From Microbacterium indicum DSM 19969 (GTDB taxonomy: Bacteria > Actinomycetota > Actinomycetes > Actinomycetales > Microbacteriaceae), in assembly GCF_000422385.1 (NCBI RefSeq), contig NZ_AULR01000002.1:248001-312000 (forward strand): a stretch of 64,000 nucleotides of DNA. The letters are read 5' to 3'. This document shows, piece after piece, positions 8,389 through 17,543 of this stretch (position 1 is the stretch's first letter; the number at the start of each line of letters is the position of its first letter). Under the pieces are notes generated by a model, which was not told where the DNA came from, ran no database searches, and saw only the letters and a program-made list of their open reading frames with translations. Both the position numbers and the translations under genes were made by a program.

Positions 8389-9002
8389 GAGGCGGAGAGG
8401 GCCGACGCGTGGGTGCGGATCCGCGCGTATGCGCCCCTCATGCCGCCCGATGCGTTCTTCGTCGGTGCGACGGCCGCCCTGATCGGAGGGGCGCCCCTCC
8501 CGGGGGGCTCCATGCCGAGCTCGACGTCGCGCTCCGGTTCCCGCGCACGCCGCCGCGCAGATCCGGGATCCGCGGGCCTCGCGTCTCGGTGGACGGGCAC
8601 GTGGCCGAGGTCGCGGGTCTGCGCACGTCCGATCCCGCGCTCACGTGGGCGAACCTCCGCCGCTCGCTGTCGCGTGCCAGGACCGGATCCTCGTCTCGCC
8701 CCGAGACGTGGACGCGCCTCATGCTCGTCGACGACGGGCTCCCCGAGCCCGAGATCGACTACGACATCGTCGACGAGAGCGGCCGCTTCGTCGCCTGCGC
8801 CGACCTCGCCTACCCCGAGCGCCGGGTCCTCATCGAGTACGAGGGCGAGGGGCACAGGGAGCGGGCGCAGTTCGAGCGCGACATCGACCGCTATGCACGG
8901 CTGCAGGCGCTCGGCTGGCGCGAGGTCCGGCTGACGGCGCGCCTCGTCTTCCACGACCGGCGTGAGGTGCTGCGGCGCGTCTGGGAGACGGTCGGGCGGT
9001 GA
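8389..9002 (+). pseudogene. DUF559 / Vsr-like nuclease-fold gene, frameshifted
   Basis: Two reading frames together give one protein. The first (about 8389-8505) encodes an N-terminal part with FFVGATAALIGGAPLP, a segment usual in actinobacterial AbiEi-like/DUF559 proteins. The second (about 8505-9002) encodes LHAELDVALRFP, then VDLAYP-like ADLAYPERRVLIEYEGEGH and RYARLQALGWREVRLTA, the DUF559 core with a restriction-endonuclease fold. The switch falls in a run of six G at about 8496-8501; seven G would restore one frame. It is therefore either a true pseudogene or a homopolymer sequencing error. No convincing start codon or ribosome site is visible. It is bracketed exactly by the two 58-bp palindromes. 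Confidence 0.7.
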
Positions 9003-9010
9003 CCCGTCCG

Positions 9011-9068
9011 TTCGCGAGTGCCGTTCCGCCTCGCGAGTGCACTCGCGAGGCGGAAGCGCACTCGCGAA
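9011..9068. repeat. 58-bp nested palindromic element, copy B
   Basis: It has the same 11-4-28-4-11 layout as copy A. Outer arms are TTCGCGAGTGC (9011-9021) and GCACTCGCGAA (9058-9068). The inner 28 bases (9026-9053) are a perfect palindrome, CCGCCTCGCGAGTG plus its complement. It starts eight bases after the DUF559 stop and ends eight bases before the stop of the convergent App1-like gene, so it may also serve as a bidirectional terminator. Confidence 0.9.
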
Positions 9069-9075
9069 GCCGGGA

Positions 9076-10101
9076 TCAGTCCAGCAGGCCCACGTTCTCG
9101 AGGCGCTTCGCGATGCCCGCACCGTCGTCGTCCGTGACCCACGGCACGCCCGCGGCCGAGTGGTCGTCGACCGACGTGCGGCCGCCCGCGAGAACCGCCT
9201 CGGCCGGCGTCAGGCGGCGGATCGCGACGCCCGCGACGGAGGAGGGATGGTCGCGTGTGAACTCGGTGTAGATCTCGTCGTCGTGCTGGCCGTCGTCGCC
9301 GATCAGCAGCCACTCGACGTGCGGGAACTCCTCGGCGAGGCGGCGGAGGTTGCTCTCCTTGTGCTCCCGCCCGCTGCGGAACCACCTGTCGTGCGTCGGG
9401 CCCCAGTCGGTCAGCAGCATCGATCCACGGGGGAACAGGTTGCGGTGCAGGAAGCGGTTGAGCGTCGGCGCGACGTTCCACGCGCCGGTCGAGAGATAGA
9501 CCATCGGCGCGCCGGGGTTCTGCCGCATGAGTCGCTCGAGCAGGACGGCCATGCCGGGGACGGGCTGGCGCGCGTGCTCGGTCACGACGAACGAGTTCCA
9601 CGCCGCGAGCAGCGGGCGCGGGAGCGCCGTGACCATGACGGTGTCGTCGACGTCGCACACGACGCCGAAGCGCACGGCGGGATCCACGACGAAGACGCGC
9701 GCCTCGACGGGCTCGGATCCCGAGGTCGAGACCTCGTAGGTCTGCCAGCCCGGCTCGAGCGCGGCGGGCAGCACGACGTCGACGACGCCGCCGCGGTCGG
9801 CCACGACGTCGTGCGTCTGCCCCGAGACCGTCACCGTCACGGTCGTGTAGGCGACGGGGATCCCGAGGAACGCCCGGAAGCCGCGCACGCCCGCGCGCTT
9901 CTCCTTCGCCTTCGGCAGGATCAGCACGCGCCCGAGGACGCGGATCCACCCGTCGCCGCCGTAGGCCGGGAACGGCACGATCTGCGGCACGAGGCCCCGG
10001 CGACGGGCGCGGCGCTCGCGCCACGCGTGGAAGCGACGCTCGATACGGGCGACCCAGTGGATCCTCGGGGACTCGTCGCTGCGGACGGAACGGGAAGGCA
10101 T
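9076..10101 (-). CDS. App1-like phosphatidate phosphatase family protein (DUF2183)
   Basis: The protein has 341 residues. The haloacid-dehalogenase-type motif GVVCDVDDTVMVT near residue 157 supplies the two catalytic aspartates. Later family elements are VYLSTGAWN and LLIGDDGQHDDEIY near residue 280. Yeast App1 dephosphorylates phosphatidate; the bacterial members are annotated only by similarity, so the substrate is unproven. Residues 30-140 form the N-terminal beta-rich part. There is no clear signal peptide. The start at 10101 is the only Met before the conserved part and lies five bases after the dedA stop, so the two membrane-lipid-related genes probably share a transcript. Confidence 0.85.
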   Translation of the reverse strand: MPSRSVRSDESPRIHWVARIERRFHAWRERRARRRGLVPQIVPFPAYGGDGWIRVLGRVLILPKAKEKRAGVRGFRAFLGIPVAYTTVTVTVSGQTHDVVADRGGVVDVVLPAALEPGWQTYEVSTSGSEPVEARVFVVDPAVRFGVVCDVDDTVMVTALPRPLLAAWNSFVVTEHARQPVPGMAVLLERLMRQNPGAPMVYLSTGAWNVAPTLNRFLHRNLFPRGSMLLTDWGPTHDRWFRSGREHKESNLRRLAEEFPHVEWLLIGDDGQHDDEIYTEFTRDHPSSVAGVAIRRLTPAEAVLAGGRTSVDDHSAAGVPWVTDDDGAGIAKRLENVGLLD

Positions 10102-10106
10102 CGCGC

Positions 10107-10748
10107 TCAGTCTTTCATGTGGCGCTTCTCGCGCCACTCGATGACCTTCTTTCCGAGGAAGATCGCCAGGAGGCCGATCGCGATGATCGCGATGAAGACG
10201 TATCCCGCGTAGTGCGCGCTGTCGGCGAGCTCGCGGTAGCTCTGGGCGGCGCCCGCCGCGATCGCGATGTAGATGCCCGACCAGAGGACGCATGCGGGCG
10301 CCGTCCAGGCGAGGAACCGCTTGAGCGAGTACCCCGACATCCCGACCGTGAGCGGGACGATCGAGTGCATGACGGGGAGGAAGCGCGAGAGGAAGATCGC
10401 GATCCCGCCGCGCCTGCGGAGATAGGTCTCGGCGCGATCCCAGTTGCGCGCCCCGATGCGCCGGCCGAGCCAGGAGGTGCGCAGGTGCGGGCCCGCCCAT
10501 CGGCCGAGGAGGTATCCGAGGGTCTCGCCGGTCATCGCGCCGACGACGACGCACGCTCCGAGGACGATGCCGTCGGCGAGCCCCGTGACGCCCATCGCGC
10601 TCACGATGACGATCGTGTCCCCCGGAACGACGAGGCCGATGAGAACGCTGGTCTCCAGGAGGATCGCGACCCCCGCGATGAGATCGCGCAGCCACGGATC
10701 CACGCTCTGCACCACGTCGAGGATCGTGGTCAGAACATCGTTGATCAT
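10107..10748 (-). CDS. DedA family membrane protein
   Basis: The protein has 213 residues with several membrane segments (about 20-45, 55-78, 135-165, 175-200). Family signatures are present: PGDTIVI near residue 42, the Gly-rich GAMTGETLGYLLGRWAG and the re-entrant SRFLPVMHSIVPLTVGM near residue 125. DedA proteins are linked to undecaprenyl-phosphate or phospholipid recycling and membrane homeostasis; the exact substrate cannot be read from the sequence. The gene starts the pair with the App1-like phosphatase. TAGGCT sits six bases before the ATG, suggesting leaderless transcription, divergent from leuS. Confidence 0.9.
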   Translation of the reverse strand: MINDVLTTILDVVQSVDPWLRDLIAGVAILLETSVLIGLVVPGDTIVIVSAMGVTGLADGIVLGACVVVGAMTGETLGYLLGRWAGPHLRTSWLGRRIGARNWDRAETYLRRRGGIAIFLSRFLPVMHSIVPLTVGMSGYSLKRFLAWTAPACVLWSGIYIAIAAGAAQSYRELADSAHYAGYVFIAIIAIGLLAIFLGKKVIEWREKRHMKD

Positions 10749-10754
10749 CGCGTC

Positions 10755-10760
10755 AGCCTA
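10755..10760 (-). promoter_or_regulatory. -10 box of dedA
   Basis: TAGGCT lies six bases before the dedA ATG (10748). No good -35 hexamer is visible 16-18 bases further upstream. Confidence 0.5.
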
Positions 10761-10846
10761 CGCGGCGGTAATCTGGGATCTCCCGATCTTCCGCGCAGGC
10801 GCTTCGTCGTGCGCGCGCACCGCTGAATCGATAGGCACCCATCGAC

Positions 10847-13414
10847 GTGACACAGAACATCGCCCCCGAGACCCCCGCGAACGACGCCGCCATCGACGTG
10901 CACGCCATCCAGGCGAAGTGGCAGTCCTACTGGGCCGAGAACGACACCTTCGTCGCCGGCGGCGAGAACGACACGCGCCCGCGCAAGTACGTCCTCGCGA
11001 TGTTCCCGTACCCGTCGGGCGACATGCACATGGGTCACGCCGAGAACTACCTCTACAGCGACATCGTCGCGCGGTTCTGGCGCCACCGCGGCTATAACGT
11101 CCTGCACCCCGTCGGGTGGGACTCCTTCGGCCTGCCCGCCGAGAACGCGGCGATCCAGCGCGGTGCCGACCCCCGCGAGTGGACCTACGCGAACATCGAC
11201 CAGCAGAAGGCGAGCCTTCACAACTACGGCGTCTCGTTCGACTGGTCGCGCGTCCTGCACACGTCCGACCCCGACTACTACGGCTGGAACCAGTGGCTGT
11301 TCCAGCAGATGTACGACAGGGGCCTCGCGTACCGCAAGGAGAGCCCCGTCAACTGGTGCCCCAACGACCTGACGGTGCTCGCCAACGAGCAGGTCGTCGA
11401 CGGGCTGTGCGAGCGCTGCGGCGCCGTCGTCGAGAAGAAGAAGCTCACGCAGTGGTTCTTCAAGATCACCGAGTACGCCGACCGCCTCCTCGACGACCTC
11501 AACCAGCTCGAGGGCGAGTGGCCCACGAAGGTGCTGCAGATGCAGCGCAACTGGATCGGCCGCTCGGTCGGCGCCGACATCGACTTCGCGGTCGAGGGCC
11601 GCGAAGAGAAGGTCACGGTCTTCTCGACGCGCCCCGACACGCTGCACGGCGCGACCTTCATGGTCGTCGCTCCCGACAGCGACCTCGCCGCCGAGCTGGC
11701 AGTGGGATCCGACGCCGAGACGCGCATGCGCTTCCAGGACTACCTGGAGAAGACGCAGAAGCAGACCGACATCGAGCGCCAGTCGGCCGACCGCGAGAAG
11801 ACCGGCGTCCCGCTCGGCCGCTTCGCGATCAACCCCGTCAACGGCGAGCGGCTGCCGATCTGGGCCGCCGACTACGTGCTCGCCGGCTACGGCCACGGCG
11901 CCGTCATGGCCGTGCCCGCCCACGACCAGCGCGACCTCGACTTCGCGCTGAAGTTCGACCTCCCCGTCAAGATCGTCGTCGACACGACGGCGCCCATCAC
12001 GGGAGCGATCCCCGTGATCGAGTTCGACGAGGCCGGCGACCCGATCGACCCCACCCCGCTGCCCGCCCCCGTCGAGACGGGCGAGGCGCTCACGGGCGAG
12101 GGCCGTCTCGTGAACTCGGGCGAGCTCAACGGCATGTCGAAGCGCAACGCGATCTCGCGCATGATCGAGATCCTCGAGGCCTCGGGCACCGGGCGCCGAG
12201 CGAAGCAGTACCGCCTGCGCGACTGGCTGATCTCGCGACAGCGCTTCTGGGGCACCCCGATCCCCATGATCCACACGGAGGACGGCCGGATCGAGAAGGT
12301 CCCCGCCGACCAGCTCCCCGTGACGCTGCCGCAGGCGAAGGACCTCGACCTCAAGCCGAAGGGCAAGTCGCCCCTCGGCGCCGCCGCCGGATGGGTCGAG
12401 ACGACCGATCCCGTGACGGGCGAGAAGGCGCTGCGCGACCCCGACACGATGGACACGTTCGTCGACTCGTCCTGGTACTACATGCGCTTCCTGTCGCCGG
12501 GGAGCACCGACGCGCCCTTCGACCCGAAGGACGCGCAGCGCTGGGCTCCGGTCGACACCTACATCGGCGGCGTCGAGCACGCGATCCTGCACCTGCTCTA
12601 CGCGCGCTTCATCACGAAGGTCCTCTTCGACATGGGCCTCGTCGACTTCACCGAGCCCTTCTCGAGCCTCATCAACCAGGGCATGGTCCTGCTCGACGGC
12701 TCGAAGATGTCGAAGTCGAAGGGAAACCTCGTGCAGGTCACCGACGAGATCGCGGCGCACGGATCCGATGCGGTTCGCGTCGCCCTCGCGTTCGCGGGCC
12801 CCGTCGAGGACGACAAGGACTGGAAGGACGTCTCGACCGCGGGCGCGACGAAGTTCCTCGCCCGCGCCCTGCGTGCGGCCGGCGAGGTCACGAGCGAGAC
12901 GGGCGTCAAGTGGGCCGACGGCGACACAGCCCTGCGCCGCGTGACGCACCGCCTCATCGCCGACGCCCCCGGCCTCGTCGAGCAGACGAAGTTCAACGTC
13001 GTGGTCGCGCGCCTCATGGAGCTCGTCAACGCGGTCCGCAAGACGATCGACCAGGGTCCCGGTGCGGGCGACCCGGCCGTGCGCGAGGCGCTCGAGGTCG
13101 CGGCGATGGTCCTCGACCTCTTCGCGCCGCACACTGCCGAGGAGATGTGGGCGGCGCTCGGGTACGAGCCGTCTATCAGCCAGGTCGCGTGGCGCGAGGC
13201 CGACCCGACCCTGCTGGTCGAGGAGGAGGTCACGGCCGTCGTGCAGGTCAACGGCAAGGTGCGCGCGCAGCTGCAGGTCTCGGCGAAGATCGGGGCCGAC
13301 GAGCTCGAGCGCCTCGCGCGCGCCGACGAGAAGGTGCTGCGCGCCGTCGGCGACAAGGAGATCGTCAAGGCGATCGTCCGTGCGCCCAAGGTCGTGAGCC
13401 TCGTCGTGAAGTGA
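10847..13414 (+). CDS. leuS: Leucyl-tRNA synthetase
   Basis: This 855-residue class I aminoacyl-tRNA synthetase charges tRNA-Leu. The HIGH-type motif is in [15 protein letters not shown] (about 53-67) and the KMSKS motif in [11 protein letters not shown] (about 618-628). The inserted CP1 editing domain (about 220-420) includes [17 protein letters not shown]. Zinc-site-like cysteines are in NWCPNDL and CERCGAV. The length matches bacterial LeuRS. The start is GTG at 10847. There is no T-box leader in the 98 bases separating it from divergent dedA. It converges on comEC with 17 bases between the stops and no hairpin. Confidence 0.97.
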   Translation: MTQNIAPETPANDAAIDVHAIQAKWQSYWAENDTFVAGGENDTRPRKYVLAMFPYPSGDMHMGHAENYLYSDIVARFWRHRGYNVLHPVGWDSFGLPAENAAIQRGADPREWTYANIDQQKASLHNYGVSFDWSRVLHTSDPDYYGWNQWLFQQMYDRGLAYRKESPVNWCPNDLTVLANEQVVDGLCERCGAVVEKKKLTQWFFKITEYADRLLDDLNQLEGEWPTKVLQMQRNWIGRSVGADIDFAVEGREEKVTVFSTRPDTLHGATFMVVAPDSDLAAELAVGSDAETRMRFQDYLEKTQKQTDIERQSADREKTGVPLGRFAINPVNGERLPIWAADYVLAGYGHGAVMAVPAHDQRDLDFALKFDLPVKIVVDTTAPITGAIPVIEFDEAGDPIDPTPLPAPVETGEALTGEGRLVNSGELNGMSKRNAISRMIEILEASGTGRRAKQYRLRDWLISRQRFWGTPIPMIHTEDGRIEKVPADQLPVTLPQAKDLDLKPKGKSPLGAAAGWVETTDPVTGEKALRDPDTMDTFVDSSWYYMRFLSPGSTDAPFDPKDAQRWAPVDTYIGGVEHAILHLLYARFITKVLFDMGLVDFTEPFSSLINQGMVLLDGSKMSKSKGNLVQVTDEIAAHGSDAVRVALAFAGPVEDDKDWKDVSTAGATKFLARALRAAGEVTSETGVKWADGDTALRRVTHRLIADAPGLVEQTKFNVVVARLMELVNAVRKTIDQGPGAGDPAVREALEVAAMVLDLFAPHTAEEMWAALGYEPSISQVAWREADPTLLVEEEVTAVVQVNGKVRAQLQVSAKIGADELERLARADEKVLRAVGDKEIVKAIVRAPKVVSLVVK

Positions 13415-13431
13415 CGCGGCGGCGGCGCGGG

Positions 13432-15675
13432 TCATCGTTCGCGCCAGATCGTGAGGTCCGGGCTCGTGCTGATCAGCACGAGCCCGTCTTCGTCTGAGCG
13501 GGCGACCGACGCGCCCGCCTGGGCGAGCACGGCGAGGGTGTCGGGGTTCGGGTGCCCGTAGTCGTTCTCGCCGACCCCGATGAGGGCGACCTCGGGCGCC
13601 ACCTCGAGGTACAGCCGCGGAAGCTGGTCGCGGCTGCCGTGGTGCGAGACCTTCACGACGTCGTAGGCGCCGCCGAGCTCGGGCTCGAGAAAGCTCTGCG
13701 ACGCCTCGGACAGATCGCCGAGCAGCAGGGTGCGCGGGATCCCTCCGCCCGCGACGTCGAGCACGAGGCTCGTGTCGTTCCCGGGTTCGAAGGCCCGGGA
13801 TCCGGCTCGCGGCCACAGCAGGCGCCACGCGGCCGTTCCGAGCGCGCCCGACATTCCCGCCGATCCCTCGACGACGCGGTCGGCGCCGAGCCCCTCGAGC
13901 ACCTCGGGGTCGTCGTCGGGGTCCGCCGGGCCGTGGATCACGGTGCCGACACGGCCCGCGAGCGCCTCGGCCCCGCCGACGTGATCGGCGTCGAAGTGGG
14001 TCACGAAGGCGATGTCGACGTGCGAGACGCCGAGCCGGTCGAGGCAGGCGGCGAGCGCTGCGGGCTCCGGCCCCGTGTCGACGAGGGCGGTCGCACCCGC
14101 TGAGCGCAGCAGGACGGCGTCGCCCTGGCCGACATCGCACAGCGCGATGGACCAGTCGCGCGGCGCGGTGAGGGGCCCCGCGACGCTCGTGACGGCGACG
14201 GATCCCGCGGCGACGCCGAGGACGAGCGCGAGGACCGCCGCCGAGGCCCGGCGCACGGCGCGGCCGGCGGAAGACGGCGGGACGCGCACGATCAGGGCGA
14301 CGGCGCAGACCCCGAGCGCGGCGAGCGCGAGGAAGCCGAGTGCGCCGCCCGCCCACCCGAGGTCCGCCGCCGGCAGGCCCGCGAAGACCTGGGCGGTCTG
14401 CGCGACCCATGCCGACGGCAGCCAGGCGAGCGCCGCCGCCCCGAGTGCGAGGGGCGGGAAGGGCTGAGCGAGGCAGGCGACGAGGCCGAGGACTGTGGCG
14501 GCCGGGGCCGCGGGACCCGCGATCATGTTGGCGACGACGCCGTAGAGAGCGACCTGCGGCGCGAAGAGGACGATGATGGGCGCGCACACGACCTGGGCCG
14601 CGAGCGGCACCGCGATCCCGAGCGCGACGGCGCGCGGCATCCACCGCCCGAGCCCATCCGCGAGCGGCTGGGCGAGCAGCAGGAGCGCACCCGTCGCGGC
14701 GGCCGACAGCAGGAAGCCGTAGTCGGTCGCGAGCCAGGGATCGGCGACGACGAGCGACGCGACGGCGAGGCTCAGCACCGCGACCCCCGCGCCCTGGCGG
14801 CCGAGGAGCACGGCGAGCATCGCGACCGCCGCCATCGCGCCGGCCCGGATGACGCTCGCCTCGGGGGTCACGAGTACGACGAATCCGGCGAGAGCGGCGA
14901 GCGAGACGCCGAGCCGCACGCTGCGGCGCGCGCCGCACGCGGCGCAGGCCCCGAACGCGATGCCGACGACGAGCGCGCAGTTCGCTCCGGAGACCGCCGT
15001 CAGGTGCGAGAGCGACGACGCCTTCATCGCGGCGTCGAGGTCGAGCCCCACCCCGCTCGTCTCGCCGACCGAGAGGCCGGGGAGCAGACCCGCACCCGGG
15101 GCGGGGAGCCCGCGCACGACGTCGCCGACGAAGCCGCGTCGGAGGGTGCTCGCGGCGCCGTACACGTGAGGCGGCGGGTCGCGCACGCGCACGTCGTCGG
15201 CGAAGACGATCGCGACCGACGCGTCGCCGGGCCCCGTGGGGCGCGCGCCGCCGTCGACCTCGACCCGCGCCCCGAGGTCGAGCCCCGCGACGGGGCCGTC
15301 GGCAGGCCAGAGCACCGTGACCGTCGCTCCCGTGGCGACGGCGGTGCCGGTGAAGCGCAGCTGTCCGGACCCTGGTTCGACCTTCGTCGTGACGTCGACG
15401 ACGAGGCCCGCGGCGACGCCGTCGAGCTCGTCGGCCGCGGCGTCTCGCGCGGGCTGCAGGATCGCGACGTGCCCCGTGACGAGCGCGGCCCCGGCGCAGG
15501 CGACGAGGACGAGGGCCGCGACGGGCGCGCGTCGAGCGGCCGCGAGGCACGAGACGGCCGCCGCCCACAGCCCCGCGGAGATGCCGCCGGCGGCGTGGGG
15601 GAGGAGGACCGCGGCGAGCGCCGCCGCCCACACCGCGAGCGCGACGGGCAGGAGGCGCAGATCGCGGGAGGTCAT
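13432..15675 (-). CDS. comEC: ComEC/Rec2 DNA-uptake channel
   Basis: The protein has 747 residues. An N-terminal set of membrane segments is followed by an OB-like domain (about 90-165), the Competence domain with many membrane helices (about 200-460), and a C-terminal metallo-beta-lactamase-like domain. That domain contains THFDADHVGG near residue 558 and VSHHGSRDQ near 680. In competent bacteria ComEC forms the inner-membrane channel for single-stranded DNA. The start overlaps the comEA stop by four bases, so the two are translated together. No pilus or comF-type genes are in the window, so transformability is not established. Confidence 0.93.
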   Translation of the reverse strand: MTSRDLRLLPVALAVWAAALAAVLLPHAAGGISAGLWAAAVSCLAAARRAPVAALVLVACAGAALVTGHVAILQPARDAAADELDGVAAGLVVDVTTKVEPGSGQLRFTGTAVATGATVTVLWPADGPVAGLDLGARVEVDGGARPTGPGDASVAIVFADDVRVRDPPPHVYGAASTLRRGFVGDVVRGLPAPGAGLLPGLSVGETSGVGLDLDAAMKASSLSHLTAVSGANCALVVGIAFGACAACGARRSVRLGVSLAALAGFVVLVTPEASVIRAGAMAAVAMLAVLLGRQGAGVAVLSLAVASLVVADPWLATDYGFLLSAAATGALLLLAQPLADGLGRWMPRAVALGIAVPLAAQVVCAPIIVLFAPQVALYGVVANMIAGPAAPAATVLGLVACLAQPFPPLALGAAALAWLPSAWVAQTAQVFAGLPAADLGWAGGALGFLALAALGVCAVALIVRVPPSSAGRAVRRASAAVLALVLGVAAGSVAVTSVAGPLTAPRDWSIALCDVGQGDAVLLRSAGATALVDTGPEPAALAACLDRLGVSHVDIAFVTHFDADHVGGAEALAGRVGTVIHGPADPDDDPEVLEGLGADRVVEGSAGMSGALGTAAWRLLWPRAGSRAFEPGNDTSLVLDVAGGGIPRTLLLGDLSEASQSFLEPELGGAYDVVKVSHHGSRDQLPRLYLEVAPEVALIGVGENDYGHPNPDTLAVLAQAGASVARSDEDGLVLISTSPDLTIWRER

Positions 15676-16289
15676 ACCGTCACGAGCGGGCGCAGGGACT
15701 CGAGCACCTTGGGCCCGATGCCCGAGACCGACAGGAGGTCGTCGACCGTCGCGAAGGGGCCGGCCGTGGTGCGCTGGTCGATGATCCTCTGCGCAAGGGC
15801 GGGGCCGATCCCGGGGAGCTCCTCGAGCGCCGCGGCGTCGGCGGTGTTGATGCTGACGGGCGCGGCCGGCGCGGGATCCCCGCCCGAGGCGGCGGGCGCG
15901 GCGGGCGCCTCGCCCTCGGCCGGCACGACGAGCTGCTCGCCGTCGGTCACGAGACGGGCGAGGTTGACCGTGTCGGTCGCGGCGTCGTCGGCGAGCCCTC
16001 CCGCCGCCGAAACCGCGTCGACGACACGAGCCCCCGTGCCCAGCACGTAGAGCCCGGGAGACGCGACGGCTCCCGACACGTGGACGTAGAGCTCACCCGC
16101 GAGGTCGGCGGCGGGGGCGGAGGCCGCGGGGGAGTCCGCCCCCGCGATGACCTCGACGGGCGCCGTCGCGCCGCGCCAGATGCCGATCGCGACCGTGATC
16201 GCGAGCGCGAGGAGGCCGAGCGCGATCGCCGCTCCGACGCCGAGGCGGAACCGCGGCGACCGGCGTTCGTACTCCTCGAGCTCGGCCAT
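15672..16289 (-). CDS. comEA: ComEA helix-hairpin-helix DNA receptor
   Basis: The protein has 205 residues, with an N-terminal cytoplasmic stretch, one membrane helix (about 18-40), an SLBB domain (about 65-125, YVHVSGAVASPGLYVL) and two helix-hairpin-helix motifs (about 140-205, INTADAAALEELPGIGPALA and LLSVSGIGPKVLE). It binds incoming double-stranded DNA outside the membrane and passes it to ComEC, encoded next in the operon. TAGCGT six bases before the ATG points to a leaderless mRNA. It is divergent from holA. Confidence 0.94.
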   Translation of the reverse strand: MAELEEYERRSPRFRLGVGAAIALGLLALAITVAIGIWRGATAPVEVIAGADSPAASAPAADLAGELYVHVSGAVASPGLYVLGTGARVVDAVSAAGGLADDAATDTVNLARLVTDGEQLVVPAEGEAPAAPAASGGDPAPAAPVSINTADAAALEELPGIGPALAQRIIDQRTTAGPFATVDDLLSVSGIGPKVLESLRPLVTV

Positions 16290-16295
16290 GGCGCG

Positions 16296-16301
16296 ACGCT
16301 A
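16296..16301 (-). promoter_or_regulatory. -10 box of comEA
   Basis: TAGCGT lies six bases before the comEA ATG at 16289, so transcription should begin at or next to the start codon. Confidence 0.5.
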
Positions 16302-16413
16302 CGGCCGTCCGGTCGTCGACCGCCCCGCGGCGGCGCGCGATCATCGGACAACCGGGCGGAATCGGGGCCTGTGGACGCGCTGACCCCGGCGCCGACACGC
16401 CCGACCGCGGCCC

Positions 16414-16436
16414 GTGTCAGTGGCGCTCACTACCCT
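16414..16436 (+). promoter_or_regulatory. PafBC-type (RecA-NDp) promoter of holA
   Basis: GTGTCAGTG (16414-16422), eight bases, then TACCCT (16431-16436) and six bases to the holA ATG. This matches the mycobacterial RecA-NDp/PafBC consensus TTGTCRGTG-N8-TANNNT except for the first base. Such promoters respond to DNA damage independently of LexA. Confidence 0.7.
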
Positions 16437-16442
16437 GGAGAC

Positions 16443-17477
16443 ATGGCCTCTCCCCGTCGCACGAAGAGCGCGCCCGCGTCGGCGATCCCGCAGCTGTCGT
16501 GGCGATCGCCGCAGCCCGCGCCGATCGTCCTGATCTCGGGGCCCGAGGAGGTGTGCGCCGAGCGGGCGGGTGCCTCGGTGCGCGAGCAGCTCAAGGCGGC
16601 CGATCCGACGGTCGAGATCACCGACCTGCGTGCAGACGACTATGCGCCGGGCACCCTCCTGGCCGTGACGTCTCCGTCTCTCTTCGGCGAGCCGCGGCTC
16701 GTCCGCGTCGAGGCGGTCGAGAAGTGCTCCGACGCCTTCCTGCAGGAGGCCATCGCCTACCTCGAGGCGCCGCAGGACGGCGCGACCCTCGTGCTGCGGC
16801 ACACGGGCGCGACGGTGCGGGGCAAGAAGCTGCTCGACGCGATCCGCTCCGGCTCAGGCGGCGGCGTCGAGATCGCCTGTCCCGCGATCAAGAACGACCG
16901 CGACAAGGCCGACTTCGCGGCGGCCGAGTTCCGCCAGGCCGATCGCCGCATCGATCCCGGGGCGCTGCGGGCGCTCGTGCAGGCGTTCTCGGGCGACGTC
17001 ACCGAGCTCGCCTCCGCCTGCCAGCAGCTGCTGCAGGACGTCGAGGGCGAGATCACCGAGAAGATCGTCGAGCGCTACTACGGGGGCCGCGTCGAGACGA
17101 CGGCGTTCGAGGTCGCCGACACGGCGATCGCCGGCGACTACGGGCGGGCGCTCGTCTCGTTGCGCCACGCGCTCGACTCGGGCGCCGACCCGGTTCCGCT
17201 CGTCGCCGCGTTCGCGATGAAGCTCCGCACGATGGCGCGCGTGGGCAGCAGGCGCGGCGGCACGCGGCAGGTGGCGCAGGAGCTGAAGATGCCCGACTGG
17301 CAGGTCGAGCGAGCGCGCCGCGATCTGCAGAACGGTTGGACCGAGCGCTCGCTCGGCCTCGCGATCCAGGCCGTCGCGCGGGCCGACGGCGAGGTCAAGG
17401 GCGCGTCGCGCGACCCCGTCTTCGCACTCGAGCGCATGGTCTCGGTCATCGCGACGCGCGCGCCCTTCGGGGCGTAG
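16443..17477 (+). CDS. holA: DNA polymerase III delta subunit
   Basis: The protein has 344 residues. Delta is the clamp-loader subunit that opens the beta clamp. The N-terminal domain (about 25-160) has PIVLISGPEE and SPSLFGEPRLVRVE, a conserved family segment. The C-terminal collar domain follows (about 235-335: DYGRALVSLRHALDSG, PVPLVAAFAMKLRTM). The length is normal. The start at 16443 is supported by TACCCT six bases upstream. The promoter looks damage-responsive, which would raise clamp-loader supply under DNA stress. The gene converges on rpsT across a strong bidirectional terminator. Confidence 0.93.
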   Translation: MASPRRTKSAPASAIPQLSWRSPQPAPIVLISGPEEVCAERAGASVREQLKAADPTVEITDLRADDYAPGTLLAVTSPSLFGEPRLVRVEAVEKCSDAFLQEAIAYLEAPQDGATLVLRHTGATVRGKKLLDAIRSGSGGGVEIACPAIKNDRDKADFAAAEFRQADRRIDPGALRALVQAFSGDVTELASACQQLLQDVEGEITEKIVERYYGGRVETTAFEVADTAIAGDYGRALVSLRHALDSGADPVPLVAAFAMKLRTMARVGSRRGGTRQVAQELKMPDWQVERARRDLQNGWTERSLGLAIQAVARADGEVKGASRDPVFALERMVSVIATRAPFGA

Positions 17478-17493
17478 CGCCGGCGCATACGAC

Positions 17494-17525
17494 GAAGGCC
17501 CCGCACCGTGAGGTGCGGGGCCTTC
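17494..17525. terminator. Bidirectional terminator, holA / rpsT
   Basis: A perfect 14-bp stem, GAAGGCCCCGCACC with its complement, around a GTGA loop, placed between two convergent stop codons. Confidence 0.9.
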
Positions 17526-17543
17526 GAGCAGGAGATCAGCCGA

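Noticed and set aside
8226-9002. A single long open frame that would make the DUF559 gene intact from 8226
   Set aside because: Its first 95 codons translate the palindrome and a wrong-frame N-terminus; the recognisable N-terminal family segment lies in another frame.
10749-10846. Possible T-box leader before leuS
   Set aside because: Only 98 bases separate it from divergent dedA, and no T-box sequence or specifier stem is visible.
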